64,000 bases of DNA from Bacillus glycinifermentans (GCF_001042475.2 NZ_LECW02000035.1:35870-99869), one strand, 5' to 3'. Shown: positions 40,810 to 50,242, counted from the first letter of the stretch. The notes: a model not told the origin generated them from the letters alone. Numbers and translations are program-made.

Positions 40810-41922
40810 TTGAAGGCAATCGTTATCGGTTCAGGGATCGCAGGCGCGAGTGCCGCATATCATCTCGTGAAAAAAGGAGCGGACGTATCGATTTTGGATG
40901 AAGGGCATGAAGGGCAGTCAACCAAAGCCGGAGCGGGGATCATCTGCCCGTGGTTTTCTTCCAGAAGCGAAAACTGGTATCGTTTGGCAAGAGCGGGTGC
41001 CGCATATTACCCTTCCCTTGTATCACAGCTTAAACAAGACGGGGAAACCGGTACGGGCTACGCCAAAACGGGTGCCCTGCGGGTCAGCGGAGACGTTGGA
41101 GCGCTCGATCGAATTGAAAGAAAATTAAGAGAACAAAAGCGTGAAGCGCCTGAAACCGGTGACATCACCCGCTTATCAAACGAAGAGGCAAGGCGGCTGT
41201 TTCCTCCGCTTGGTGAAGGGCTTGAAGCGATTTATGTATCAGGAGCAGCCCGCGTGGACGGCCATCTGCTGCGAAACACGCTTCTTTCGGCGGCAAAAAA
41301 GCACGGGGCTGTCTTATTGAACGGCAAGGCGGAGCTCTCTGTTGAACAGGACGTCATAAAAGGCGTAATCATAGACGGCCGGCTCCTGTCTGCAGACGCG
41401 GTGATATTGGCCGGAGGCGCTTGGACGAATCAATTGCTTCAGCCTTTGGGCATACAGCTGCCATTGGAGCCGCAGCGCGGCCAAATCGTTCATTTGAAGG
41501 TTCTTGACGGGGAGACTGGAAAATGGCCGGTTATTTTACCCGATACAGACCATTATATCGTATCATTTGACGGTTCTCGGGTGGTAGCCGGAGCGACAAG
41601 GGAAACCGGTTCAGGATTTGATTACAGAATCACCGCCGGAGGAATAGAGGAGGTTTTGAATAAAGCCTTGTCCGTTGCACCCGGCCTCCACGGTGCAGCT
41701 CTCGAAGAAATCAGAATCGGATTCCGTCCGTTCACAAAGGATTTGCTTCCCCTTCTCGGGCACATTCCGGGTGCGGACGGTTTGATCGCGGCCACGGGAT
41801 TCGGCCCTTCAGGCTTAACGATCGGCCCTTACGCCGGTTCGCTCATCGCTTCTTTGGCGTTTGGAGAAAAGACGGATCTTCATATAGACCAATACCTTCC
41901 AGTAAGAGACATATCAAAATAA
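40810..41922 (+). CDS. FAD-dependent amino acid oxidase/dehydrogenase family protein
   Basis: A 370-residue flavoprotein of the D-amino-acid oxidase (DAO) family, close in type to B. subtilis YurR. N-terminal dinucleotide fold KAIVIGSGIAGASAAYHL, then AGAGIICPWFSSR; the substrate domain includes PLEPQRGQIVHLK; the C-terminus has GFRPFTKDLLPLLG and the FAD segment ATGFGPSGLTIGPYAGSLIA. TTG 40810 is chosen (AAAGGA ten bases upstream); ATG 40789 has no ribosome site. Substrate may be glycine, D-amino acids or an amino-acid derivative. It replaces the B. subtilis genes between yfhJ and csbB. Confidence 0.82.
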   Translation: MKAIVIGSGIAGASAAYHLVKKGADVSILDEGHEGQSTKAGAGIICPWFSSRSENWYRLARAGAAYYPSLVSQLKQDGETGTGYAKTGALRVSGDVGALDRIERKLREQKREAPETGDITRLSNEEARRLFPPLGEGLEAIYVSGAARVDGHLLRNTLLSAAKKHGAVLLNGKAELSVEQDVIKGVIIDGRLLSADAVILAGGAWTNQLLQPLGIQLPLEPQRGQIVHLKVLDGETGKWPVILPDTDHYIVSFDGSRVVAGATRETGSGFDYRITAGGIEEVLNKALSVAPGLHGAALEEIRIGFRPFTKDLLPLLGHIPGADGLIAATGFGPSGLTIGPYAGSLIASLAFGEKTDLHIDQYLPVRDISK

Positions 41923-41963
41923 TCGGAAACAACTCCTTAAATTTTTTCGGGTTATATCATTTT

Positions 41964-41994
41964 TTGCCACTTGTTCATAGATGTCTGATATAAT
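41964..41994 (+). promoter_or_regulatory. Candidate extended -10 promoter of csbB
   Basis: TGATATAAT (extended -10; TATAAT at 41989-41994) with TTGCCA at 41964-41969, spacer 19. The spacer is long, but the TG motif can make up for that. Confidence 0.5.
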
Positions 41995-42010
41995 GACAAA
42001 ATAATGTTGT

Positions 42011-42056
42011 GGAAAATAGTGCAGCATGCCCACTGTTTTCCTTTTGTTGTGTTTTT
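42011..42056 (+). terminator. Terminator-like hairpin in the csbB leader
   Basis: Stem GGAAAATAGTG (42011-42021) / CACTGTTTTCC (42031-42041), 11 pairs including one G-T, loop of nine bases, then TTTT and a further T5. It stands between the candidate promoter and the csbB start, so it could attenuate csbB or end transcripts of the upstream oxidoreductase. Confidence 0.6.
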
Positions 42057-42113
42057 ATAGGCGTGCGAAGTTATCCTGCTTATTTTTAATATGTCCAAAA
42101 GAGGTGCCTTTAA

Positions 42114-43073
42114 GTGAAGAAAGGAATCGTTTCGATTATTATTCCTTCCTATAATGAAGCAAGCAACATTAAACTGGTTTATGAATCATTGAGGAACGAA
42201 TTTCAATCCATTGATTATGAATATGAAATTTATTACATAAACGATGGCAGCACAGATCAAACTTTGGAGGAAATCAAAGATCTGGCGGAAAAAAATGAGC
42301 GGGTGAAATATATTTCATTTTCAAGAAACTTCGGCAAGGAAGCAGCTATTCTTGCCGGTTTTCAGCATGCCCGCGGCGATGCCGTCGTCGTCATGGATGC
42401 GGATTTGCAGCATCCGACATACCTTTTGCCTGATTTCATTAAAGGGTATGAAGAAGGCTATGACCAAGTGGTTGCCCAGCGGAATCGAAAGGGCGACAAT
42501 CCTGTACGGTCTTATCTGTCTTCACTTTACTATCGTTTCATCAACAATGCGGTCGAAGTCGATTTAAGAGACGGTGTCGGCGATTTCCGGCTATTGAGCA
42601 GAAAAGCCGTAAACGCGCTGCTCAAGCTGAGCGAAGGGAACCGTTTTTCCAAAGGGTTGTTTTGCTGGATCGGCTTTGATCAAAAAATTATTTATTACGA
42701 AAACGTCGAACGAAAAAACGGAAAATCAAAGTGGTCGTTCCGGCACTTGCTGAATTATGGAATCGACGGCATCGTTTCGTTTAACAACAGGCCGCTGCGC
42801 ATTTGCTTTTACACCGGAATGTTCATTTTGTTCCTTTCGCTTATTTATATTGTTGCAACGTTTATCAGGATTTTGAAATACGGTGTTATCGTTCCGGGCT
42901 ATTTTACGATCATTTCGGCTGTTTTGTTTCTCGGCGGAGTTCAGCTTCTCAGCCTCGGGATCATCGGCGAGTACATCGGGAGAATCTACTATGAAACGAA
43001 AAAGCGTCCTCATTATTTAATACAGGAGGCAAACATCGGGCATGGAGAAGCTCATGAAAAAAATGAATCTTGA
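42114..43073 (+). CDS. csbB: Undecaprenyl-phosphate GlcNAc glycosyltransferase CsbB
   Basis: A 319-residue GT2 membrane enzyme, GTG start at 42114 after AAAGAGGTG. The cytosolic GT-A domain (about 1-225) shows VSIIIPSYNEASNIKLV, YYINDGSTDQT and VVMDADLQHP (the DxD-type metal site); two C-terminal membrane segments follow (about 230-300). In B. subtilis CsbB loads GlcNAc onto undecaprenyl phosphate for lipoteichoic acid modification. Its 3' end overlaps gtcA by 20 bases, so the operon is csbB-gtcA-yfhO. Confidence 0.92.
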   Translation: MKKGIVSIIIPSYNEASNIKLVYESLRNEFQSIDYEYEIYYINDGSTDQTLEEIKDLAEKNERVKYISFSRNFGKEAAILAGFQHARGDAVVVMDADLQHPTYLLPDFIKGYEEGYDQVVAQRNRKGDNPVRSYLSSLYYRFINNAVEVDLRDGVGDFRLLSRKAVNALLKLSEGNRFSKGLFCWIGFDQKIIYYENVERKNGKSKWSFRHLLNYGIDGIVSFNNRPLRICFYTGMFILFLSLIYIVATFIRILKYGVIVPGYFTIISAVLFLGGVQLLSLGIIGEYIGRIYYETKKRPHYLIQEANIGHGEAHEKNES

Positions 43074-43443
43074 ATTTATTCGCTTTGCCATTGTAGGCGT
43101 CGTTAATACGTTGAATTACTATGCGGTTTATTTACTGCTTCACTTTTTGCTGCATATCGATTATATGGCATCACACGTTGCTGCTTTTCTTGTCAGCCTT
43201 GTGATTTCTTTTTTCCTGAATTGCTATTTTACGTTTAAAACGAAGCCGACTTTTGCGAAGTTTTTGCAGTTTCCGCTGACACAGCTGTTCAATCTGGCCG
43301 CATCTTCTTTGTTTATGTACGTTTTTGTGAATCTTTTGCACATGAACAGTGCGGCGGCTCCGCTTGCTTCCATGTTTTTAACCGTTCCTCTGACATTTCT
43401 ATTGACAGGGAAGATTTTGAAAAGAGACAGGGGAAAGATATGA
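43054..43443 (+). CDS. gtcA: GtrA-family lipid-linked sugar flippase GtcA
   Basis: A 129-residue protein with four membrane segments (FIRFAIVGVVNTLNYYAVYLL, SHVAAFLVSLVISFFLNCYFTFK, and two more), the GtrA fold. ATG 43054 has GGAG six bases upstream; ATG 43042 is possible. GtrA proteins move undecaprenyl-phosphate sugars to the outer leaflet. Here it is placed inside the csbB/yfhO unit with overlaps on both sides (csbB by 20 bases, yfhO by 4), which fits the flippase step between loading and transfer of GlcNAc. Confidence 0.88.
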   Translation: MKKMNLEFIRFAIVGVVNTLNYYAVYLLLHFLLHIDYMASHVAAFLVSLVISFFLNCYFTFKTKPTFAKFLQFPLTQLFNLAASSLFMYVFVNLLHMNSAAAPLASMFLTVPLTFLLTGKILKRDRGKI

Positions 43444-46019
43444 AAAAAACAGCATTATTATTTGTCATATCAAGCATTGCCATTTCTTTGGCCGCCCATT
43501 TGTTTTTTCTGTTCGAATGGGCACACGGCCGCTATATGACGGGGAACGGCGACGGGCTTGCGCAGATGGTCGTGTTTAAATCGTTCCTTTTTGACCAATA
43601 CAAACAAGGCAACTTTTTTTATTCCTATGCCTTCGGCCTTGGAGGCGGAATCTACAGCCAGCTTGGTTATTATTTCACGACATCTTTCGTGTTTCTTGCC
43701 TCTTTTGCCGCGGTACTGCTGCTTCAGTTTTTTCATCTGGCGGGGAATGCGGATCCCCTGTTTTGGGCGAATGCTGCGGTTTTTATCAGTGCAGTTAAGC
43801 TAGGCCTGATTATTTTGACCGCTTCGTATGCATTTTTATATATGGTGAAAAATAGAGCGTCCGCCTTTACCGGAGCCGTTTTGTACGGAACGTCGGTCAT
43901 CTATTTCCGCCATACGGTGTTCTGGGAGTTTTTCAGCGATTCGATGCTCTGGCTGCCTCTGCTTGTCGCAGGAGCGGAAAAAATCATCAGGGAAAAGCGT
44001 CCGGGCCTGTTTATCATAGCCTGCTCTTTGACGCTGTTTAACAATTTTTATTTTGCGTACATCAATTTGATTTTCATTGCGATCTATGTCGTCTTTCGCT
44101 GGTTTATTCATCTTGATGACCGCGAGGCGTCAAAGTGGGAGCAATTCAGGATGTTTTTCGCGTCGGGTCTGATTTCCTTCGGGATCAGCGCAGTTTCTTT
44201 TGTGCCTGCCGTCTACGGCTTTTTGAACAATTTGCGGCCGCCGTATGATCAGCCGGTCCCGTTGTACGACTTCACAGATGACATCTTGTTTTCGAGCCGC
44301 ATCATCCTGCTGCCGGCGGCTTTTGTCTTGTTTTTGTTCGTTTTTTCCTTTTATCAAAACAAAACGTTCAGGCTGTTTGCCGGAATCAGCCTGCTCTTGG
44401 GCCTTCTTCATTTCAGCCCGCTCGCCGCGAGCGCGTTTAACGGCTTTTCTGCCCCGCAGAACCGTTTTGAATATCTGCTTGCCTTTACAATCGGAGGGGC
44501 CGCGGCCGCCGGCTTGAGCGGCATCAAAAGCATCAGGCGCAAAGAAATTGCATGGTCGTGCCTATTCACTGTTTTGGTATACATAGCAGTCATTTTCCGC
44601 GAAGACCTTGATTTGTCGCTGCTGAGAAATTGGAGCTCGCTCGTTTTGCTGTTTTTAACAATGGGCGCATTTATCGCCGCCGGTTTGCGATATCGAAAAT
44701 CGCTGCTCGTTTTGCACGGTTGTCTTTTGGCATCGGCTGTGTTCGTTGCCAATACGTATGAAAAATACGTCCTTTCGGAATCGAGTGAAATTAAATCCGT
44801 TTCGAAGAGCTACTTGACGAGCAATGACTATGACGGCGAAGAACAGCGGGAGCTCCTGGAAAACATCAAAAAAGACGATGGAGGAGATCCATATACGAGA
44901 ATCGACTGGATGAACGGTGTCCGCAACAATACGCCGATGATCCAGAAATTCAACGGCTTCAGCGCTTATTCAAGCATCCTCAACAAAAATCTGCTGCTGT
45001 TTTATTGGACAGACCTTGAAGTCGATATGGGGCGGGAAAGCGTCAGCCGCTATGCGACAATGGGCGGCCGCGCCAATTTGTACAGCCTGTTGTACGGCAA
45101 GTATTACATGAGAGAGAAGGAGAACGCTTCTGACGTTCCTTACGGATTTGAGAAAACGGACGAGTCGAAACATTATATCGTCTTTAAAAACAACTATACG
45201 CTGCCGTTTATTCGGACGGCCAATACCGTTTATTCAGAAAAAGACCTGGATAACGCGCCGGTTTTGGCTAAAGAGCATGCCATGCTGAAAGGAATCGTTT
45301 TAGAAAACCCGGGCGAAAAAGCGAAGCCTCCTACAAGCTCTGATTTGATGGGACAGACGAAGTTGAAGATGAAAGGGGCAAGCTACGAAAACGGCGTGCT
45401 CAATGTGACATCGGAAAGCGGCGGAATCGATCTCATTCCGCCGGATAACGTCCCGAAAGAAGGCGACTACTATGTCACCTTATATTTGAAGAGCCTTGCA
45501 AAAGACCAGTTTTTCAACCTGAAGGTCAATGATTACGTCACCTCAAGAAAATCAAACAAGTCGATTTATAAAACGGGGGTTTACAATTTGACGATCAGGG
45601 TGCCGAAAGCGGAAAAGGTTTCGATCCGGCTTCCGAAAGGGAAATATAAGCTCGACAATCTGAAGCTCTATCAGGAGGATTACCAAACCTTAAAACAAGC
45701 TTCGGCGAAAAAAGCGCCGGACGCACGCATGAACTGGAAACAAAACAAATTGTTGATCCAATATCAAAACAATAACGGCGGCCGGTACATGGTGCTGCCG
45801 GTTCCGTTTGAAAAAGGCTGGGAAGTCACGGTGAACGGAAAAAAACAAACCGTTCAAAAAGCGAACTACGCATTCATCGGCTTTTCCATCGACAAAGGGA
45901 AAAACGACATTCAGCTCGCATATTACCCGCCTTATTTCAAAGAAACGCTTGCCGTCACCGTCATCGGTCTTGCAGCGGGAATCTGGTACAGCCGGAGAAG
46001 AAAAAAGCTTGGCTCTTAA
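43440..46019 (+). CDS. yfhO: YfhO, GT-C type transferase for lipoteichoic acid GlcNAc decoration
   Basis: An 859-residue membrane protein. About twelve membrane segments occupy residues 1-450 (SSIAISLAAHLFFLFEW first; TGNGDGLAQM in the first outer loop with acidic residues typical of GT-C enzymes); one more is at the very C-terminus before SRRRKK. Residues about 455-830 form a large extracellular domain with beta-rich regions. In B. subtilis YfhO transfers GlcNAc from undecaprenyl phosphate to lipoteichoic acid. Start overlaps the gtcA stop (ATGA). The terminator hairpin contains its last codons. Confidence 0.92.
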   Translation: MKKTALLFVISSIAISLAAHLFFLFEWAHGRYMTGNGDGLAQMVVFKSFLFDQYKQGNFFYSYAFGLGGGIYSQLGYYFTTSFVFLASFAAVLLLQFFHLAGNADPLFWANAAVFISAVKLGLIILTASYAFLYMVKNRASAFTGAVLYGTSVIYFRHTVFWEFFSDSMLWLPLLVAGAEKIIREKRPGLFIIACSLTLFNNFYFAYINLIFIAIYVVFRWFIHLDDREASKWEQFRMFFASGLISFGISAVSFVPAVYGFLNNLRPPYDQPVPLYDFTDDILFSSRIILLPAAFVLFLFVFSFYQNKTFRLFAGISLLLGLLHFSPLAASAFNGFSAPQNRFEYLLAFTIGGAAAAGLSGIKSIRRKEIAWSCLFTVLVYIAVIFREDLDLSLLRNWSSLVLLFLTMGAFIAAGLRYRKSLLVLHGCLLASAVFVANTYEKYVLSESSEIKSVSKSYLTSNDYDGEEQRELLENIKKDDGGDPYTRIDWMNGVRNNTPMIQKFNGFSAYSSILNKNLLLFYWTDLEVDMGRESVSRYATMGGRANLYSLLYGKYYMREKENASDVPYGFEKTDESKHYIVFKNNYTLPFIRTANTVYSEKDLDNAPVLAKEHAMLKGIVLENPGEKAKPPTSSDLMGQTKLKMKGASYENGVLNVTSESGGIDLIPPDNVPKEGDYYVTLYLKSLAKDQFFNLKVNDYVTSRKSNKSIYKTGVYNLTIRVPKAEKVSIRLPKGKYKLDNLKLYQEDYQTLKQASAKKAPDARMNWKQNKLLIQYQNNNGGRYMVLPVPFEKGWEVTVNGKKQTVQKANYAFIGFSIDKGKNDIQLAYYPPYFKETLAVTVIGLAAGIWYSRRRKKLGS

Positions 46020-46032
46020 ACGGAGCCAAGCT
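46005..46032. repeat. 28-bp direct repeat, left copy (yfhO terminator)
   Basis: Begins AAGCTTGGCTCTTAAACGG; an exact second copy starts at 46209. The unit is itself a hairpin (AGCTTGGCTC / GAGCCAAGCT type) and here contains the yfhO stop codon. Confidence 0.92.
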
Positions 46033-46154
46033 CAGCGTGTCGACAAACCCTCGCATTCGTTGTCAGGCCTGCGCTTCGGTGCTCACGAATTCCAACATTC
46101 GCTCCGCTTCGATGCTCGGCCTTCCTAGACTGCAAGGGTTTTCAATCACGCTGA
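46032..46154. repeat. Structured inverted-repeat element inserted between terminator copies
   Basis: Outer arms TCAGCGTG (46032-46039) and CACGCTGA (46147-46154) are exact complements; five bases inside each, AAACCCTCGCA (46045-46055) and TGCAAGGGTTT (46131-46141) pair in ten of eleven positions. The 123-base unit codes for nothing and looks like a MITE- or REP-like intergenic element. Confidence 0.7.
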
Positions 46155-46160
46155 AAGGAT

Positions 46161-46200
46161 GACAAAATCCTAAAACTATAAACCGTTTTAGGATTTTGTC
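46161..46200. terminator. Perfect 16-bp inverted repeat next to the element
   Basis: GACAAAATCCTAAAAC (46161-46176) and GTTTTAGGATTTTGTC (46185-46200) are exact complements around an 8-base loop. It may end transcription from either side or belong to the inserted element. Confidence 0.65.
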
Positions 46201-46208
46201 AATAATCT

Positions 46209-46236
46209 AAGCTTGGCTCTTAAACGGAGCCAAGCT
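46209..46236. repeat. 28-bp direct repeat, right copy (yfhP terminator)
   Basis: Exact copy of 46005-46032. It contains the stop codon of yfhP (46220-46222) and is followed by TTTAATTTTTT. Confidence 0.92.
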
Positions 46237-47203
46237 TTAATTTTTTCTGCAATTTTTCTTCGCTGAAAATCCAGCCCGTATACGACCTCATTAATTCCAA
46301 AGAGTCCCGGTCGATATGGGCGATGGCAACGAACGGATAATGTTCTTTGCTGCGGTATCTCAAATCGATAAAACGGACCTCATAATGGTCCTTATACGTA
46401 TCGATTTCCCATTTGTAAACAGGCGAAAAAGACAGAAAGGCTGAAATGTTCTTATCCTGTTTCGCTGCTTTCATGACGGGCGAATCCGGTAACGGAACCC
46501 TGTTGAATGTATCAAGGATGACGATGTTTCCGTCGATGCTTCTGCCGACGTAAAAAGCCGATTTGGCCTTGACGGCGATTCGCCACTGTCTGAATTTCAT
46601 CGTCGGTGATATAATGATCTCTTCAATATCATCGATTTTCCTGCGGAGCTTTTGTTTGATCCGTCTTTGCATCACAAACCTCAGTATATAGTACCCGGCG
46701 AGGATGATATAAAGGGTCAAAAACGTATAGCCCTGATCTGCGCCCGCAAGCCAAACGGCGATTGCCGCAAGATGACTGACGAAGATAAACGGGTCGAATG
46801 TATTGATCAAACCGAGCGCCACCCATTTTCTTGTAAACGGTCGAAGCGCCTGGGTGCCGTACGCATTAAAAATGTCGACGAACACATGCAGGGCGACTGC
46901 GGCAAGCGTCCACAGCCAAAGATGAAGCAGGTTTGCTTCCGGGTAAAACAAATACAGCATCCCCGGAAACAATAATGACCAAATAAGGACGGCGGGAATT
47001 GAATGGGTAATTCCCCTGTGATGTCTAATATAAACAGCGTTGTTTTTCAATTTTAAAATTGTATCGATATCCGGCGCCTGTGATCCGGCGATTGTCGCGA
47101 TCATGACGGCCTGAGCCATTGACGGATCCATTCCGACGGCGGGATCCAGCGTCGCGATGCCGCCGAGCGCAACACCCATGACAACGTGTGTGCCAGTATC
47201 CAT
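46220..47203 (-). CDS. yfhP: Membrane-bound metal-dependent hydrolase YfhP (YdjM family)
   Basis: A 327-residue protein from ATG 47203 (GGGGAGGTCACCA upstream). N-terminal YdjM/DUF457 domain: DTGTHVVMGVALGGIATLDP, GSQAPDIDTILKL, RHHRGITHSIPAVLIWSLLF and HVFVDIFNAYGTQALRPF, with the His/Asp residues that bind metal, and about five membrane segments; a soluble C-terminal domain of about 130 residues follows. The family is annotated as metal-dependent hydrolases (LexA-regulated YdjM in E. coli); its substrate is unknown. Confidence 0.88.
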   Translation of the reverse strand: MDTGTHVVMGVALGGIATLDPAVGMDPSMAQAVMIATIAGSQAPDIDTILKLKNNAVYIRHHRGITHSIPAVLIWSLLFPGMLYLFYPEANLLHLWLWTLAAVALHVFVDIFNAYGTQALRPFTRKWVALGLINTFDPFIFVSHLAAIAVWLAGADQGYTFLTLYIILAGYYILRFVMQRRIKQKLRRKIDDIEEIIISPTMKFRQWRIAVKAKSAFYVGRSIDGNIVILDTFNRVPLPDSPVMKAAKQDKNISAFLSFSPVYKWEIDTYKDHYEVRFIDLRYRSKEHYPFVAIAHIDRDSLELMRSYTGWIFSEEKLQKKLKLGSV

Positions 47204-47430
47204 TGGTGACCTCCCCTAACGGTGTTTCAAAAATCGTATTCCATTGCCTTAATCCGAACGCCGTCCCAATTGACCAAACAGGAAAAGCAGCAGCTGAAAT
47301 ATTTAACGCTTTTGCTTTCCCCGCTTTTCATGTAACATGTTTATCGTGTATGCATTTAGTTTACAACAAAAAGCCAAAAGAACAAAAGTGCAGTGTGTAA
47401 ATGTGACGAGGACAGGCAAGGAGAAGTTTC

Positions 47431-48516
47431 ATGATTGATCTGAAAAATAAATTAGAGCAAAAAAACATTAAACAATTTCAAGAAGATTTAATTTCTTGGT
47501 ATGAAAAAGAAAAACGGGATCTTCCGTGGCGTTCTGACAGCGATCCTTACAAAATATGGGTTTCTGAGGTCATGCTGCAGCAGACCAGAGTGGATACGGT
47601 GATCCCGTATTTTAACAATTTCATCGAAAAGTTTCCGAACGTAAAGGCTCTGGCTGAAGCTGATGAAGAAAAGGTGCTGAAAGCCTGGGAAGGACTCGGC
47701 TACTATTCCCGTGTCCGGAATCTGCAAAGCGCAGTCAAAGAAGTGCATGAACGGTACGGCGGAATTGTTCCTTCCTCAAAAGAGGAATTTGGCGGTTTGA
47801 AAGGCGTGGGTCCTTATACGAGAGGAGCGGTGCTGAGCATCGCCTACAACCAGCCTGAACCGGCGGTCGACGGCAATGTAATGCGGGTGATGTCACGCAT
47901 TCTTTCGATATGGGATGACATCGCAAAACCGAAAACCAAAACATTGTTTGAAAACATCGTTGAAGCCTTTATTTCTAAAGAGAAGCCGTCTGAATTCAAT
48001 CAAGGGCTGATGGAGCTCGGCGCCATCATCTGCACGCCGAAATCGCCTTCCTGCCTTTTGTGTCCCGTCCGTGAACATTGTTCTGCTTTTGCGGAGGGGT
48101 GCGAAAAAGAGCTGCCCGTCAAAAGCAAAAAGAAAAAACCCGGGGTAAAAAGCCTTGCCGCCGTTGTTCTGACAGATGAAGAAGGCTCAGTCTACATCCA
48201 TAAAAGGCCAGGATCCGGGCTGCTTGCGAACTTGTGGGAATTTCCGAATACAGAAACGCAAAAAGGCCTGAAAACAGAACGGGAGCAGCTTTCGGCATTT
48301 TTGAAGGAACAAGCCGGAGTCGATGCCGAAATCGGTCCTCTTGAAGGAGTCGTCGAACACGTCTTTACACACCTTGTCTGGAACATTTCCGTTTTCTTCG
48401 GGAAAACGCGTAATCAGCCGGATGATTCATATTTGAAAAAAGTAACAATAGAAGAGCTTGATGAATACGCCTTCCCGGTATCACACCAGAAAATATGGAA
48501 TATGTATATGAAATAG
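47431..48516 (+). CDS. mutY: Adenine DNA glycosylase MutY
   Basis: A 361-residue repair enzyme that removes adenine mispaired with 8-oxoguanine. Visible: [18 protein letters not shown] with the catalytic glutamate, the helix-hairpin-helix [19 protein letters not shown], the catalytic aspartate in [10 protein letters not shown], and the 4Fe-4S cysteines C-x6-C-x2-C-x5-C in [17 protein letters not shown]. The C-terminal Nudix-like domain (about 230-361) recognises 8-oxoguanine. It is B. subtilis YfhQ. AAGGAGAAGTTTC precedes ATG. Confidence 0.95.
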   Translation: MIDLKNKLEQKNIKQFQEDLISWYEKEKRDLPWRSDSDPYKIWVSEVMLQQTRVDTVIPYFNNFIEKFPNVKALAEADEEKVLKAWEGLGYYSRVRNLQSAVKEVHERYGGIVPSSKEEFGGLKGVGPYTRGAVLSIAYNQPEPAVDGNVMRVMSRILSIWDDIAKPKTKTLFENIVEAFISKEKPSEFNQGLMELGAIICTPKSPSCLLCPVREHCSAFAEGCEKELPVKSKKKKPGVKSLAAVVLTDEEGSVYIHKRPGSGLLANLWEFPNTETQKGLKTEREQLSAFLKEQAGVDAEIGPLEGVVEHVFTHLVWNISVFFGKTRNQPDDSYLKKVTIEELDEYAFPVSHQKIWNMYMK

Positions 48517-48541
48517 GCAGCTTGACCGTGCATGCTGCCCG

Positions 48542-48766
48542 TTAATCATACTGAATATCGGTGCCGTGCGTATAATCGGCTTCACGGCGGCTCAGACCGC
48601 CTCTTGCTTTAATCTCTTTTACAACCTCCACATATTCCGCATGTCCCTCTTCATTTAAAAAGGGCATTATTTGCTGGAAGGCGTGGTGGAAATAGAGGAG
48701 CTCCGCATCTTTCCATTCGTGCTTCGGCGTTTGATCGAGCTCGCTCATGTCACGTCCGACGTACAT
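48542..48766 (-). CDS. yfhS: Small conserved protein YfhS
   Basis: A 74-residue acidic protein; ATG 48766 is chosen (AAAGGAGG ten bases upstream) over 48802, giving MYVGRDMSELD at the N-terminus. It ends GGLSRREADYTHGTDIQYD. Position between mutY and fabL matches B. subtilis yfhS. Function unknown. Confidence 0.78.
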   Translation of the reverse strand: MYVGRDMSELDQTPKHEWKDAELLYFHHAFQQIMPFLNEEGHAEYVEVVKEIKARGGLSRREADYTHGTDIQYD

Positions 48767-48845
48767 AAGGCGAAAGCCTCCTTTTGAAAAAATGGATGAC
48801 ATTATTTTGTAACGAAGTGAAATAACTATACTAGGAGATGAATAA

Positions 48846-49601
<756 letters not shown>

Positions 49602-49616
49602 ATTTTTGTGCATGAA

Positions 49617-49647
49617 TGAATAGGATATCACCCGACTGCACAATCTA
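49617..49647 (+). promoter_or_regulatory. sigma-G promoter of sspE
   Basis: TGAATA (49617-49622) - 18 - CAATCTA (49641-49647) fits the forespore sigma-G pattern TGAATA-N17/18-CATACTA. sspE is a known sigma-G gene. Confidence 0.7.
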
Positions 49648-49669
49648 AGTGTCGTGGAGGTGATATACA

Positions 49670-49834
49670 ATGGCTAACCAACAATCCAAAACAAACGCAC
49701 AAAAAGTAAGACAACAAAACCAAGCTTCTGCACAAGGTGGTCAGTTCGGCACTGAATTTGCCAGCGAAACTGATGCGCAGCAAGTAAGACAAAATAACCA
49801 GCAAGCTGAACAAAAGAAACAACAAAACAGCTAA
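49670..49834 (+). CDS. sspE: Gamma-type small acid-soluble spore protein SspE, short form
   Basis: A 54-residue glutamine/asparagine-rich protein; ATG 49670 follows GTGGAGGTGATATACA. It has MANQQSKTNAQKVRQQNQAS, one GQFGTEFASETDAQQVRQNN unit with the GPR protease site (FGTEFASE), and the C-terminal EQKKQQNS. Gamma SASP serve as amino-acid store for germination and do not bind DNA. B. subtilis SspE has 84 residues and two repeats with two GPR sites; here one repeat is missing. Confidence 0.9.
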   Translation: MANQQSKTNAQKVRQQNQASAQGGQFGTEFASETDAQQVRQNNQQAEQKKQQNS

Positions 49835-49848
49835 TCACTGAAACAGGA

Positions 49849-49884
49849 AAAAGCGCTTCACCATTCGGTTGAGGTGCTTTTTTC
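49849..49884 (+). terminator. Rho-independent terminator of sspE
   Basis: Stem AAAAAGCGCTTCA / TGAGGTGCTTTTT with two G-T pairs and a following T run. Confidence 0.75.
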
Positions 49885-49996
49885 TTTGCGACAAAAATTC
49901 CGAATCTTAGGCAGAATCAGTCAAAGGACATTTCCCGTGTATAGAGAAATGATACTTAGGCAATAAATGGAGTAGAGCAAAGAATGGAGGATATCA

Positions 49997-50242
49997 ATGC
50001 CGGAATTTGAAAACTTGGTTCAGGGCCAGCTGGAGATTATGGACAAGTTGTTATACCTTCAGGCAGAGATTGAAAGATGCCAGGAAATCGAAAAAGAACT
50101 GATAGCCTTTGAAAAAAAAGCCCAGCTTTTATCAATTCGTGAAGACATCTCCCAAAAACGAAGAGATCTCGCCGCTATACAAGATTTGTTTCAAAAGCAG
50201 ACGGAACAGGTAATACAGGCTTATCAAAAAATCGAAGCCTAA
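49997..50242 (+). CDS. ygaB: YgaB family coiled-coil protein
   Basis: An 81-residue helical protein (MPEFENLVQGQLEIMDKLLYL, EIERCQEIEKELIAFEKKAQ, KRRDLAAIQDLFQKQTEQVI). ATG follows AATGGAGGATATCA. Matches B. subtilis YgaB by place and size. Heptad spacing of leucine and isoleucine suggests a short coiled coil. Function unknown. Confidence 0.85.
   Translation: MPEFENLVQGQLEIMDKLLYLQAEIERCQEIEKELIAFEKKAQLLSIREDISQKRRDLAAIQDLFQKQTEQVIQAYQKIEA

Noticed and set aside
46020..46208. Insertion sequence between yfhO and yfhP
   Set aside because: No transposase or coding potential; only a small structured repeat element is present.
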